Shown here: piece by piece, positions 1-7,849 of the stretch | Numbering within the stretch: position 1 is the first letter of the stretch | Layout: every line of letters begins with the position of its first letter | Assembly (NCBI GenBank): GCA_003854995.1 | Contig: RQOI01000653.1 | Coordinates: 1-16,449 of the forward strand | Direction of reading: 5' to 3' | From: Candidatus Zhuqueibacterota bacterium | Lineage (GTDB): Bacteria > Zhuqueibacterota > Zhuqueibacteria > Residuimicrobiales > Krinioviventaceae | Length of the DNA stretch: 16,449 nucleotides | Made by a program: the position numbers and the translations under genes | The notes under the pieces: generated by a model | Told to the model about the DNA's origin: nothing | Seen by the model: the letters and a program-made list of their open reading frames with translations, nothing else | Databases searched by the model: none

Positions 1-1149
1 AAACAGCGACAGAATGCTGAAATACATATTCAATTTAAAACGCCCGGTCCACAAAAACACATGACTGGTCAGTGATTGTGACGTTTCAATCATTGTGTAA
101 ACGCAAAGAATTCGCAATGGCGCAATCACTGCATCCCATTGCGAACCCAGCACCAGGCGGACAAAGTCATCGGCTGTCAGCATGAGGCCGAGAGCCAGGG
201 GAAAGGTGATATAGCTCAGGGCTTCGGTCAGCATCAAAAAGTAGCGTCGCAGTTTGTCCGTCTCTTTTTGCACGGTTGAAAAGATACCCGGCACGACTTT
301 GCCGACGAGAGAGGTGATCTCATCATTGGGCACGCGGGCAAAGGTCATGGAAAATGAATAGGCGCCCAGCAGGGTTTTGCCGAGAAATTTGCCGATGATC
401 ATCTGGTCCATATTAGAATAGCCGTACCAGCAGATTCGCGCAATTAAGAGGTTGGATCCCGAGATCATGGAAGGTAACAGTGATTTTATCCTGCGGGGTA
501 GTGAAATTCGATGCGGCCGCATGATGAGCAAAACAATAGTCACGACAACGCTGCCGGTTATGGCATTCAACGCCAAGGACCAGTAGGAGAAACCGATCGT
601 GGCAAAAACACCCAACGCCGCCGAGGTGGCGACCATCTGCAGGCCGTTTATCCACGCCAGTCGTTGAAAGGCCAAGTCGCGCTGCAACAGGGCGCGCGGC
701 AGTATCTGCAGCGCATCGGCGATAAATGTCAGACTGAGAATTGCGATCAGACCGGCGACAGCCGGCTCATTGAAATAGGCCGCAACCGGTCTGGCCAGGA
801 TGAGGAATAGCAGCGTCAGGACGACGCCGACCATGATGGCCAGACCGCCCAGCTGCGAGACCTGATCGTCTGCCAAATCTCTGTTTTGCACAATGACCGC
901 ATCGAGCCCAAGGTCATTCGCCAGGCGAGCCAGACCAATGGGGATCATAGCCATCGCGCTCAGGCCAAAATCGTCGGGGGAAAGAATTCTCGCCACATAG
1001 AGCATGATCGCCCAGCTGATGAACTGGGCGAACCAGCGAAAGATGGCCGTCCAGGCAATGCCGCTGAACAGGCTCTTATCAAGTTTACGGTGCGCTTCAA
1101 GTTCGCTGTCGGAAGCCATCGTTAATGCGTCATCAGCTTGTTGATTCAT
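1..1149 (-). CDS. Wzx-type polysaccharide/lipopolysaccharide flippase (C-terminus cut off)
   Basis: The frame is open from an ATG at 1149 to the window edge, giving 383 residues with the C-terminus missing. After a charged N-terminus (MNQQADDALTMASDSELEAH) there are about nine hydrophobic segments. The pattern near residues 30-70 (FRWFAQFISWAIMLYVARIL, then SPDDFGLSAMA) is characteristic of the PST/MOP flippase family (WzxC-like, Polysacc_synt_3). A second family hallmark is MDQMIIGKFLGKTLLGAYSF in the middle. Family members move undecaprenyl-linked oligosaccharides across the inner membrane for O-antigen, capsule or exopolysaccharide assembly; the substrate cannot be read here. Family proteins are usually 450-500 residues, so about 100 are missing. 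The SD is weak. A terminator at 1253-1291 separates this gene from the FG-GAP gene upstream, so it probably has its own promoter in 1150-1252, where I found no convincing one. Confidence 0.88.
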   Translation of the reverse strand, partial: MNQQADDALTMASDSELEAHRKLDKSLFSGIAWTAIFRWFAQFISWAIMLYVARILSPDDFGLSAMAMIPIGLARLANDLGLDAVIVQNRDLADDQVSQLGGLAIMVGVVLTLLFLILARPVAAYFNEPAVAGLIAILSLTFIADALQILPRALLQRDLAFQRLAWINGLQMVATSAALGVFATIGFSYWSLALNAITGSVVVTIVLLIMRPHRISLPRRIKSLLPSMISGSNLLIARICWYGYSNMDQMIIGKFLGKTLLGAYSFSMTFARVPNDEITSLVGKVVPGIFSTVQKETDKLRRYFLMLTEALSYITFPLALGLMLTADDFVRLVLGSQWDAVIAPLRILCVYTMIETSQSLTSHVFLWTGRFKLNMYFSILSLF

Positions 1150-1252
1150 TATTAATGGTCTTTATCAGAAAAGGCAAAGCAGGCGTACATCATCTCAATG
1201 CAGGCGGATGAAATTATCTCTGTTTACAGGGCACAGGAAAAAAGAACTTGAC

Positions 1253-1291
1253 AAAAATGAACTGCCAAAGCGGATGAGCTTTGGCAGTTCA
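1253..1291 (-). terminator. Intrinsic terminator of the FG-GAP/T9SS gene
   Basis: A perfect 14-bp inverted repeat (TGAACTGCCAAAGC at 1258-1271, complement at 1278-1291) has a 6-nt loop. On the minus strand it is followed directly by TTTTT (1257-1253). It starts 21 bp past the stop of the FG-GAP gene, the right place and orientation to end that transcript before the flippase gene. Confidence 0.85.
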
Positions 1292-1311
1292 TAAATATGC
1301 CGCGCGCTCGC

Positions 1312-4300
1312 TTATTTCATGAATATCATTCTCCGCGTCTGATTATATTCTCCACTCTTCATTTTGTAAAAATAGATACCGGATACGACTGGTATGCCGA
1401 GATCGTTGCGACCGTTCCAGATGATTTCATAATGTCCAGCTGCCAATTCCCCGCGTTGCAGCGTGCGGACGAGCCGTCCACGGACATCATAAATTTCTAA
1501 TGACATCTCGCCGTCCTGGGGCAGGTCATAGGCTATGGTCGTTGACGGGTTGAACGGATTGGGATAATTTTGATACAGTTGATATTGTTCTGGCAGTTCA
1601 AGGGCTGCAATTGCTGAATTTGTCTTGACGGAGAGCTCGAAAGGCGCCAAACCGCTTCCTATCCGGGCATCAGCCGCAAATTTCATCTTGCTGTCAGCGC
1701 ACAGAACGTTGTCTGACGTTCGATCATAGACTTTGAATATCAGCTCTTCCCCATCCTGCCCATGCACCAGCATTCCAAACTCGAAACGGCCGTTGAGCGG
1801 AAAAGCCACGAGCTCTGCCACGCCGCGGCATTCTTCATCGACGAACGCACCGACAAGCAGGTCACTTGCATGATGTTCGACACCATTCACAAGGACAACG
1901 CCCGTGATCGCCATACTGCTCTCATATTTGTTGACATCCGGTTGCCAAATCACGGCGCGATGGCTTGCTTTCGCAAGTTGTCCTGACGCTGCTGCTGTCG
2001 ATTTCACTGGAGTCGGATAGATCAGGGTATCAGCGCTGCTCATGAACAGCATATAGCCTTCAGTGGCCACCAAACTGTCCAGTCCGTTCGAAGAATACCA
2101 GCCAAAGCCGGCATAATAATCAGCATAGGCCGTCTGATTCTTTATAAAAGTGCCGTTTGGCTCGATGCTCGAGAGCGCATGGTTGATAGGGTCCTTTACC
2201 TGCGGCATGTACCCGATCCAGTTCCATCCCGCGACAAGATCAATCTGCGTATTGGCATAATCGACAGGAACACCCGTAAAAGTGAGTATGTCCGTGTTGC
2301 TCATATAAATCTTGTAGCCTGTAGTGACGCGTATGACATCTAGGCCATTTGAAGAGTACCAGCCAAAGCCTTCATAATAGTCAGCAAAGGATGTTTGGTC
2401 TTTGATGGAAACGCCATTCGGAGCAATGCTGTTGAGCACTGTGTTCAGAGACATGTCGTCCATTTTCACATTCACCGAGAACCAGGTCCATCCGGCGACG
2501 AGGTTTTTTGTATAGGTTGTGCCAGAGGATGGTGATGATTCAGCGTAGAGGTAGGCTTTCCCATTGGGCAGATAATTAGGCGCACCAATCAGCACATCAT
2601 CATAGCCATCGTCGTTGACATCTCCGGCGCTCGACACAGACTCGCCAAAATTGCTGTTGGTCGTCTCGCCGGTCATGGCCAAGTCAGCGACGCCGTCCAT
2701 AGTCAAGCCGCCGAAGTAGACATAAGCACGACCGGTCGAGTTGCCATAGCCGGGCGCGCCGATAATGACATCCGCATAGCCGTCATTGTTGACATCGCCG
2801 GCGTTCGAGACCGAGCGGCCGAAAATATTGCCGGCGCCTTCTCCAACCATGGTCACGTCGGCGTCGACGTCCATTGCCGTGCTGCCGAAATAGATATGTG
2901 CGCGGCCGGTATACGCGCTGTATCCTTCTTCGCCAATGATCACATCCGCGTAGGTGTCGTTATTGACATCACCGGCGCACGAGACAGAAATGCCCAGAGA
3001 GCCGCCGGCCAATGCGCCGCTTATGGTCACGTCCGCAGTATTGTCCATTGTAGCGCCTCCGTAATAGATATAAGCGCGGCCTGCTTCTGAACTGTTTCCG
3101 TACGCACCGACGATCACGTCGTCATAGTTATCTTTATTGATATCGCCCGTACCCGACACCGCAAAGCCATAGTAATTGTTCGTCGCCTCGCCATCCATCG
3201 TCAGGTCGGCGGTGTTGTTCATCGCTGCACCGCCGAAGAAAACATAAGCTCGGCCGGTAAAGCTGTTATAGCCATGAGCGCCAGTGATGACATCATCAAA
3301 AGAATCATTATTCACATCGCCGGCACCCGAGACATAATAACCAAAATAATTGCCTGTGCCTTCGCCGGTCAACATCACATCAACTTCGTTGTCCATGGCT
3401 GCCCCGCCATAATAGATGTAGGCGCGGCCAGTGACAGAGCCGATGCCATACGCTCCGACGATCACATCTTTATAATTATCGCCATTGACATCCCCGGCGC
3501 ACGCGACAGAAACGCCAAAGTAGTTGGCCACGCCTTCGCCGGTCAATATCACATCAGCCGTGCTATCCATGGCACTGCTGCCGTAGTATACATAGGCGCG
3601 GCCCGTATTCGAATTGTAGTGTGGTGCGCCGACGATCACATCATCAAAGCCATCATTATTGACATCCCCGGCAATCGAAACCAGCCGGCCGAAATAGTTA
3701 TTCAGCGTTTCACCATTCAAGGTCACATCGGCACCGATGTTCACTTCGGCGCCGCCGAAATAGATTTCAGCGCGGCCGGTGGTGCTGTTATAGCCAAAAG
3801 AGCCAACGATCACATCCGCAAAGCCGTCATTATTGACATCCCCGGCGCTCGATACAGAACGTCCCAGATAGTTGCCGGCGGTTTCGCCGGTGATAGCCAC
3901 AGCAGCCGTGTCGCCATACATGTTGACGCCGCCGAAATAGATGTAAGCGCGGCCAACGCCGGAACCGATTCGATAAGCGCCGACAATCACATCCGCGTAA
4001 TTGTCGTCATTGAGATCGCCAGCGTCCGAGACCGAATAGCCAAAATAGCTGCCAACATTTTCACCGAGCAGAGTCTCGTCGATCAAGCTATCCATGCTCG
4101 CACCGCCCATAAAGATATAGGCGTTGCTACTGGTGGTGTCATTGCCACAGGCGCCGATGATTACATCGGCATAGCTGTCGCCGTCCACATCGCCGGCATT
4201 GGAAACGCTGAAGCCAAAGTAGCATTCCGTTGTGTCGCCGCTCATGGTCACATCAGCACTGCTGTCCATGCCACTGCCGCCAAAATAGACATAGGCGCGG

Positions 4301-5040
4301 CCGGTATTCAATGTGTGGCCGGGAGCACCGACGATGATATCGCCAGCGCCATCATTGTTGACATCGCCGGCAGCCGAGACAGATCGGCCAAACGTATCGC
4401 CCGCCGCTTCTCCGTCAACGGTCAGGTCAGCCGCATTATCCATGGCTGAACCGCCATGGTAAATATAGGCGCGACCGACACCCGAATTGTAGCCATAGGC
4501 GCCGATGACCAGATCGTCGTAGCTGTCCCCATTGACATCGCCGGCGCTCGATACTGAAGAGCCAAAAAATTGATTATAGTCTTGGCCGGTCATCGTCACA
4601 TCAGCGGTATTGTCCATGGTCGAACCACCGTAATAAACATAGGCGCGGCCAGTATTGCTGTTATACCCGAATGCGCCGACGATCACATCATCGTAGCCAT
4701 CATTGTTGACATCGCCGGCACTTGAAACAGACGCGCCAAAATTATTGCCTGTCCCTTCTCCTGTCATGGTGACGTCGGCGACGTTGTTCATCGTCGCGCC
4801 GCCATAAAAGATATAGGCGCGGCCGGTAATGCTGTTGTAGTTGTACGCTCCGACGATGACATCGTCATATGTGTCGTTATTGACATCTCCGGCACCCGAG
4901 ACAGACGCGCCAAAATTTGAAGTGCCCGAAACATTGGCCTCGGTGAAACTTTTCAGCAGAGTCACAGCGGCAAAGCTGGACAGTGCCGGAACGAAAATGA
5001 ATGCGAGGAGCATCCATGGGACTGTATTTTTGCTTCTCAC
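1312..5040 (-). CDS. Exported FG-GAP beta-propeller protein with T9SS C-terminal sorting domain
   Basis: The frame stays open to a TTG at 5079, but the likely start is the GTG at 5040: AAGGAGG (5048-5054) lies 7 nt before it, and the 1242-residue product then opens with a clean signal peptide (MRSKNTVPWMLLAFIFVPAL, cleavage near SSFA). Residues 42 to about 833 hold 14 FG-GAP repeats of 58 residues (the sixth has 59), each with a calcium-loop motif such as AGDVNNDGYDDVIVGA. Residues 846-926 and 934-1008 are a duplicated module (GWTWFS/GWNWIG at the front, DYY.GFGWYSSNGLD in the middle). Residues 1027-1137 form a beta-rich domain common in FCB secreted proteins (GVVLVNGVEH, LLVGAFVDEECRGVA). 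Residues 1148-1242 are the type A sorting domain (YQNYPNPFNPSTTI, ending in YNQTRRMIFMK). This predicts T9SS export to the surface or medium. A structural or adhesive role is inferred; no catalytic site is visible. It lies 50 bp after the 5091-5912 gene and may be co-transcribed with it. Confidence 0.93.
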   Translation of the reverse strand: MRSKNTVPWMLLAFIFVPALSSFAAVTLLKSFTEANVSGTSNFGASVSGAGDVNNDTYDDVIVGAYNYNSITGRAYIFYGGATMNNVADVTMTGEGTGNNFGASVSSAGDVNNDGYDDVIVGAFGYNSNTGRAYVYYGGSTMDNTADVTMTGQDYNQFFGSSVSSAGDVNGDSYDDLVIGAYGYNSGVGRAYIYHGGSAMDNAADLTVDGEAAGDTFGRSVSAAGDVNNDGAGDIIVGAPGHTLNTGRAYVYFGGSGMDSSADVTMSGDTTECYFGFSVSNAGDVDGDSYADVIIGACGNDTTSSNAYIFMGGASMDSLIDETLLGENVGSYFGYSVSDAGDLNDDNYADVIVGAYRIGSGVGRAYIYFGGVNMYGDTAAVAITGETAGNYLGRSVSSAGDVNNDGFADVIVGSFGYNSTTGRAEIYFGGAEVNIGADVTLNGETLNNYFGRLVSIAGDVNNDGFDDVIVGAPHYNSNTGRAYVYYGSSAMDSTADVILTGEGVANYFGVSVACAGDVNGDNYKDVIVGAYGIGSVTGRAYIYYGGAAMDNEVDVMLTGEGTGNYFGYYVSGAGDVNNDSFDDVITGAHGYNSFTGRAYVFFGGAAMNNTADLTMDGEATNNYYGFAVSGTGDINKDNYDDVIVGAYGNSSEAGRAYIYYGGATMDNTADVTISGALAGGSLGISVSCAGDVNNDTYADVIIGEEGYSAYTGRAHIYFGSTAMDVDADVTMVGEGAGNIFGRSVSNAGDVNNDGYADVIIGAPGYGNSTGRAYVYFGGLTMDGVADLAMTGETTNSNFGESVSSAGDVNDDGYDDVLIGAPNYLPNGKAYLYAESSPSSGTTYTKNLVAGWTWFSVNVKMDDMSLNTVLNSIAPNGVSIKDQTSFADYYEGFGWYSSNGLDVIRVTTGYKIYMSNTDILTFTGVPVDYANTQIDLVAGWNWIGYMPQVKDPINHALSSIEPNGTFIKNQTAYADYYAGFGWYSSNGLDSLVATEGYMLFMSSADTLIYPTPVKSTAAASGQLAKASHRAVIWQPDVNKYESSMAITGVVLVNGVEHHASDLLVGAFVDEECRGVAELVAFPLNGRFEFGMLVHGQDGEELIFKVYDRTSDNVLCADSKMKFAADARIGSGLAPFELSVKTNSAIAALELPEQYQLYQNYPNPFNPSTTIAYDLPQDGEMSLEIYDVRGRLVRTLQRGELAAGHYEIIWNGRNDLGIPVVSGIYFYKMKSGEYNQTRRMIFMK
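2017..2505 (-). repeat. Tandem duplication of an ~80-residue module in the FG-GAP protein
   Basis: Two copies lie in tandem: module 1 is encoded by 2505-2263 and module 2 by 2241-2017. They share NLVAGW.WF/DLVAGWNWIG, SI.PNG..IK(D/N)QT..ADYY.GFGWYSSNGLD and a closing TGY/EGY segment. I have seen similar modules in FCB secreted proteins between the main domain and the sorting domain, but I know no established name or function. Confidence 0.8.
2542..4917 (-). repeat. 14 tandem FG-GAP coding repeats, period 174 bp
   Basis: Fourteen in-frame units begin at 4917 and recur every 174 bp; the sixth is 177 bp and the last is shortened. At DNA level the strongest recurring core is TTGACATC(G/C/T)CCGGC on the plus strand, encoding the GDVN calcium loop. 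Units diverge at many synonymous and variable positions, so the array looks old and under selection rather than freshly amplified. Confidence 0.92.
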
Positions 5041-5047
5041 GACTTTT

Positions 5048-5054
5048 CCTCCTT
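5048..5054 (-). promoter_or_regulatory. Ribosome binding site that sets the GTG start of the FG-GAP gene
   Basis: AAGGAGG on the minus strand lies 7 nt before the GTG at 5040. The TTG at 5079, which would give a longer protein, has no SD and would put 13 charged residues before the signal peptide. Confidence 0.8.
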
Positions 5055-5090
5055 TTGATTTCTCGTTTCTTTCAGTCAAGCTGCTATCGA

Positions 5091-5912
5091 TTAAAAAGAT
5101 TGATGTAAGGTTATCTGAACAAAGCTGTCAGACGTTAATATCTCTGAGGCGTTTCCAGGGTGTTCATTCTCTTTTGACCTGACTCCCCACTCCAGAATTG
5201 GTCCAAAGTCTTTGACCAGTAGAATATCACTTTGCATCATCAGTGCATCATTCAGGACGAGATCGTCGTTGCCGTATGCCACGACGGCATCCTGTGACAG
5301 TCGCATCCTCACCCAAAGTGCAGGTGAGGTCCTGTTTTCAATTCGAACAACTCCTCTTTCTTTCAAGGTCAAGGCAATGCGCATTTTTTGCTCCGCAGCC
5401 GTAGAGTCAGCAGCAGCATCATATAGAGTCGGCGTCGTCTCATGGACCAGCGTTTCGTGCCTGTTTTTCAGTGTATTCGGCAGGAAGAGCAATGGCGGAT
5501 TGTAGCGCGTGTGCAGGTCGCCCGCTGTTCGCGAATATCCCAATACAAAGACGCCGTCGCGACGAAAACAGTAGTATTCGGTCATGCCCGTTCCGTTGTC
5601 ATGCAACACGACCTGATCAACATGTTCGAAGAGATCGGGATGAGTCACCTGCCTCGCCGACAGATGGCGCGAGTACGTCTTCTCCACTGCTGTGTCCGGT
5701 GGCGCCGGCAAAATCCAGACCTCTCCCTCTTTTTGCAGAACTGAACTGCTATCTGACAGCGGTACGTTCCAGCTCTGGTTGAGCAGGACGGTCCCGTCTG
5801 GCGGCCAGTAAAGGGGCGACTTGCTGCCGCAGCGCATGCTGGCGCCAGCGGCGATGAGAAGTGAAATTGTAAAAAGAACGATTGGCCGTTTACATTGCGT
5901 TATTGTCTGCAT
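5091..5912 (-). CDS. Exported protein of unknown function
   Basis: I do not recognise this 273-residue protein. It starts at ATG 5912, with GGAG five bases upstream. The N-terminus is a signal sequence: positive residues (CKR), then a hydrophobic core (PIVLFTISLLIAAGA, about residues 10-24). A cysteine at position 28 follows, in the context ASMRCG. That is a poor lipobox because Arg sits at -1, so soluble periplasmic protein, N-terminally anchored protein and atypical lipoprotein all remain possible. The rest has alternating hydrophobic and polar runs typical of beta structure (for example residues 102-130, VVLHDNGTGMTEYYCFRRDG) and no catalytic motif I can name. It ends 50 bp before the FG-GAP gene on the same strand with no terminator seen between them, so the two probably form an operon, and it may act with that protein. 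Confidence 0.75.
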   Translation of the reverse strand: MQTITQCKRPIVLFTISLLIAAGASMRCGSKSPLYWPPDGTVLLNQSWNVPLSDSSSVLQKEGEVWILPAPPDTAVEKTYSRHLSARQVTHPDLFEHVDQVVLHDNGTGMTEYYCFRRDGVFVLGYSRTAGDLHTRYNPPLLFLPNTLKNRHETLVHETTPTLYDAAADSTAAEQKMRIALTLKERGVVRIENRTSPALWVRMRLSQDAVVAYGNDDLVLNDALMMQSDILLVKDFGPILEWGVRSKENEHPGNASEILTSDSFVQITLHQSF

Positions 5913-6082
5913 GTCACTCCAGGTCGTACAATGGTGCTTTGTTCATCTGATGACTCCAAGATCTTCCACCTCGTCGAGGCGAAGGATTGTGCACCCTCGT
6001 TGTTAAAAATGTGATGCGTCTCAAGCTGCTCAAAATAAAGGCAATGTGGTGAACCTGCAGCCGAACTATTCGTCATGCTCAT
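5900..6082 (-). CDS. Doubtful 60-codon ORF upstream of the unknown exported protein
   Basis: An ATG at 6082 opens a 60-residue frame (starting MSMTNSSAAGSPHCLYFEQL) that ends at 5900, overlapping the start of the 5912 gene by 13 bp. That arrangement would allow translational coupling. A weak purine run (AGAGAAGAG) lies upstream and a promoter-like sequence lies at 6120-6148. No domain, signal peptide or membrane segment is visible and I recognise no homologue, so it may be a chance ORF in a leader. Confidence 0.22.
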   Translation of the reverse strand: MSMTNSSAAGSPHCLYFEQLETHHIFNNEGAQSFASTRWKILESSDEQSTIVRPGVTCRQ

Positions 6083-6119
6083 GGATGCTCTTCTCTACGC
6101 TGTCCACACACACAGTTAT

Positions 6120-6148
6120 ACTATAGAGCAAAAAGCAGAAAATGGAAA
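6120..6148 (-). promoter_or_regulatory. Candidate sigma-70-like promoter for the 5912/FG-GAP genes
   Basis: On the minus strand TTTCCA (6148-6143) and TATAGT (6125-6120) are 17 bp apart, matching 4/6 and 5/6 consensus positions. It sits at the edge of the AT-rich tract 6120-6175, about 200 bp before the start at 5912. The rest of the 5913-6259 gap holds only the doubtful 60-codon ORF and a short inverted repeat (6232-6238 with 6255-6261) overlapping the stop of the upstream gene. Confidence 0.3.
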
Positions 6149-6259
6149 ATTAATTTTAAATTTTTTATAGAATTATGGGTGCAGATTTCCCTTTTGTGCG
6201 AACCAGCGGACGCAAAATAAATTGACGTGTCGAGACCGGCGAGATAGCCAATTTCGGTC

Positions 6260-7849
6260 TCACGGATATGGCTGATACATCGGCACTTCAATCTGACTCG
6301 TCTTTTTGCGCACTTGCGCATCAAGCTGCGCCTTTTGGATCCGCTTGCTCCACGCTGCGCGTATGATATGCTGCGGCCGCACCTTGACCGGACCGCGGAT
6401 GAATTCCGGAATGTTGTAGACGCGGAACAACTTTCTATGCAGCTCCGGATCTTTTTGCGGCAATATGAATGGCTTGCTGAACTGGCCATTGCCGTTAAAA
6501 TAGCTGAAATAGAGGTCTGTGCAAAGGCCATCCCGCCTTTTGCTGCTGAAGACAATCCAGCGGCCATCCTCAGACCAGGCGTGATAGCTCTCCGCCGCAC
6601 TGCTGTTGAGCGGATCGGCTTTGGTAAGGCTGCTGGTGCGCACGTCCAGCAGATACAGATCCGATTCTGGCCTGTAGAGCGGGAAATAGCTGTATTCCGA
6701 CAGACAGAGCAATATAGAGTTGCCATCAGGTGAGAACTTGGCGTGGGCGACGCTCATCCCCATCTCACTCGCCTTCAGCACCGGTTCGATCTCGCCCCAG
6801 GAATCGCTCGCAGGATCGTAGGAGATACGCATCAGATCATATTTCATCTGCTTGTAAGGATGCTGGCTCTTGTCATAAAAGTCCAGGCCGGGAGCGCTGC
6901 AAAAGTAAAGATAGCGGCCGTCCGGAGACCATTCCGGATAGGTCTCCATGCGTTCATCCGTCGATATCTTGGGCGATGTAGAGATGGTGTTGGTCGTGAC
7001 GTTATAGACGAGGAGATCGGAGACAGTGTCGAAAACATCGCGATTCTCGCCCACGGCATGGAAAATCTGTTTCACATCGTTGAACGCAAAAGCGACGACC
7101 TCGCCGCCCGGATGCCATGATCGATAAGAGGTCGCGCGATTGAACGACGTCTTGGTATCCACCTTGCGCACAGCACCGTCATAGAGCAGGATCATCGATG
7201 TCCCCACCGCGCCGGCGCGCATGTGAAACAGCATGCGATCCGGATTATAGTCATGAAAAGAATGGCAATTGATGCAATTGTAGCCCATGGACTTGTTGAA
7301 GGCGATGGCGCGCTCTGCATAGCTGCGCAGATCGCGCTGATACAGGTGCATTTTATCATAGTATTGATAGAGCGGCGGAATAATCCGATAGACCAGGTGC
7401 GAAGTGATATCTTGTTCAGCAATCGAATTCTCTATCGAAGTGAAGCGGCCCCACTTGTTCTGATCATCGCGGACAAAAACTGTAATCCGCAATGATTGGC
7501 CTTGATTCAGAGTCAGCAGATTTCTCCATGCTCTCATCGGGATCTTGATGACCGGCGAACGGCTATCGATGCTGATCTCCTGACCGCTCGCAGCGGCAAT
7601 GTGCACGTGATAGGCGCGTCCCGGTTCCTGAATGCCAAAGTTCGTCGGCGCGATATTGGGAGGCAATGTCGTCGCCGTATAGTCCGGCTCGATGGCCGGC
7701 AGCCTGTCGATGGCGTAGCAGTCGCGCGCATTTGGCGTGTCGCTCGATCTGCCGACACATCCTGTCATGACGACCACGAGCAGCGCCAGCGCAAAGCAGC
7801 TGATTGCGCGCAGAGGGCCATCACTTTTCTTTATAGTAATAGAGTGCAT
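6260..7849 (-). CDS. PD40/TolB-like beta-propeller lipoprotein with a CxxCH motif
   Basis: The start is taken as ATG 7849 (529 residues), because it directly precedes a lipoprotein signal: hydrophobic residues 19-30, then MTGC with the lipidated Cys at 31. Longer starts would put about 40 extra polar residues before it. Residues 192-196 are CINCH, a canonical covalent haem c-binding motif, within GYNCINCHSFHDYNPDRMLF. PD40/WD40-like propeller blades follow: SYRSWHPGGEVVAFAF, ETYPEWSPDGRYLYFCS, HAKFSPDGNSILLCL and YHAWSEDGRWIVFSS. From memory, Bacteroidetes have a family with this CxxNCHSF segment plus TolB-like repeats, sometimes labelled a cytochrome c biosynthesis protein; I cannot confirm the name. 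The protein should sit on a membrane facing the periplasm or outside. The gene overlaps the upstream membrane protein gene by 29 bp, implying coupled expression. Whether haem is really attached is not shown by sequence alone. Confidence 0.85.
   Translation of the reverse strand: MHSITIKKSDGPLRAISCFALALLVVVMTGCVGRSSDTPNARDCYAIDRLPAIEPDYTATTLPPNIAPTNFGIQEPGRAYHVHIAAASGQEISIDSRSPVIKIPMRAWRNLLTLNQGQSLRITVFVRDDQNKWGRFTSIENSIAEQDITSHLVYRIIPPLYQYYDKMHLYQRDLRSYAERAIAFNKSMGYNCINCHSFHDYNPDRMLFHMRAGAVGTSMILLYDGAVRKVDTKTSFNRATSYRSWHPGGEVVAFAFNDVKQIFHAVGENRDVFDTVSDLLVYNVTTNTISTSPKISTDERMETYPEWSPDGRYLYFCSAPGLDFYDKSQHPYKQMKYDLMRISYDPASDSWGEIEPVLKASEMGMSVAHAKFSPDGNSILLCLSEYSYFPLYRPESDLYLLDVRTSSLTKADPLNSSAAESYHAWSEDGRWIVFSSKRRDGLCTDLYFSYFNGNGQFSKPFILPQKDPELHRKLFRVYNIPEFIRGPVKVRPQHIIRAAWSKRIQKAQLDAQVRKKTSQIEVPMYQPYP

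Noticed and set aside
3274..4449. Plus-strand 391-codon ORF inside the FG-GAP gene
   Set aside because: It is antisense to the FG-GAP repeats. A repeat period divisible by three keeps antisense frames open, and the product is only a mirrored low-complexity repeat with no start signals.
2542..4917. Regularly spaced repeats resembling a repeat array such as CRISPR
   Set aside because: The period is 174 bp, the units are diverged and translate in frame as FG-GAP repeats; there are no short identical repeats with unique spacers.
6232..6261. Inverted repeat GAGACCG/CGGTCTC as terminator of the lipoprotein gene
   Set aside because: The arms are only 7 bp around a 16-nt loop, overlap the stop codon and have no T-run next to them.
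6121..6726. Minus-strand 201-codon ORF in another frame of the lipoprotein gene
   Set aside because: It overlaps the conserved PD40 blades in a different frame, is Arg/Ser/Cys-rich as typical for shadow frames, and has no family resemblance.
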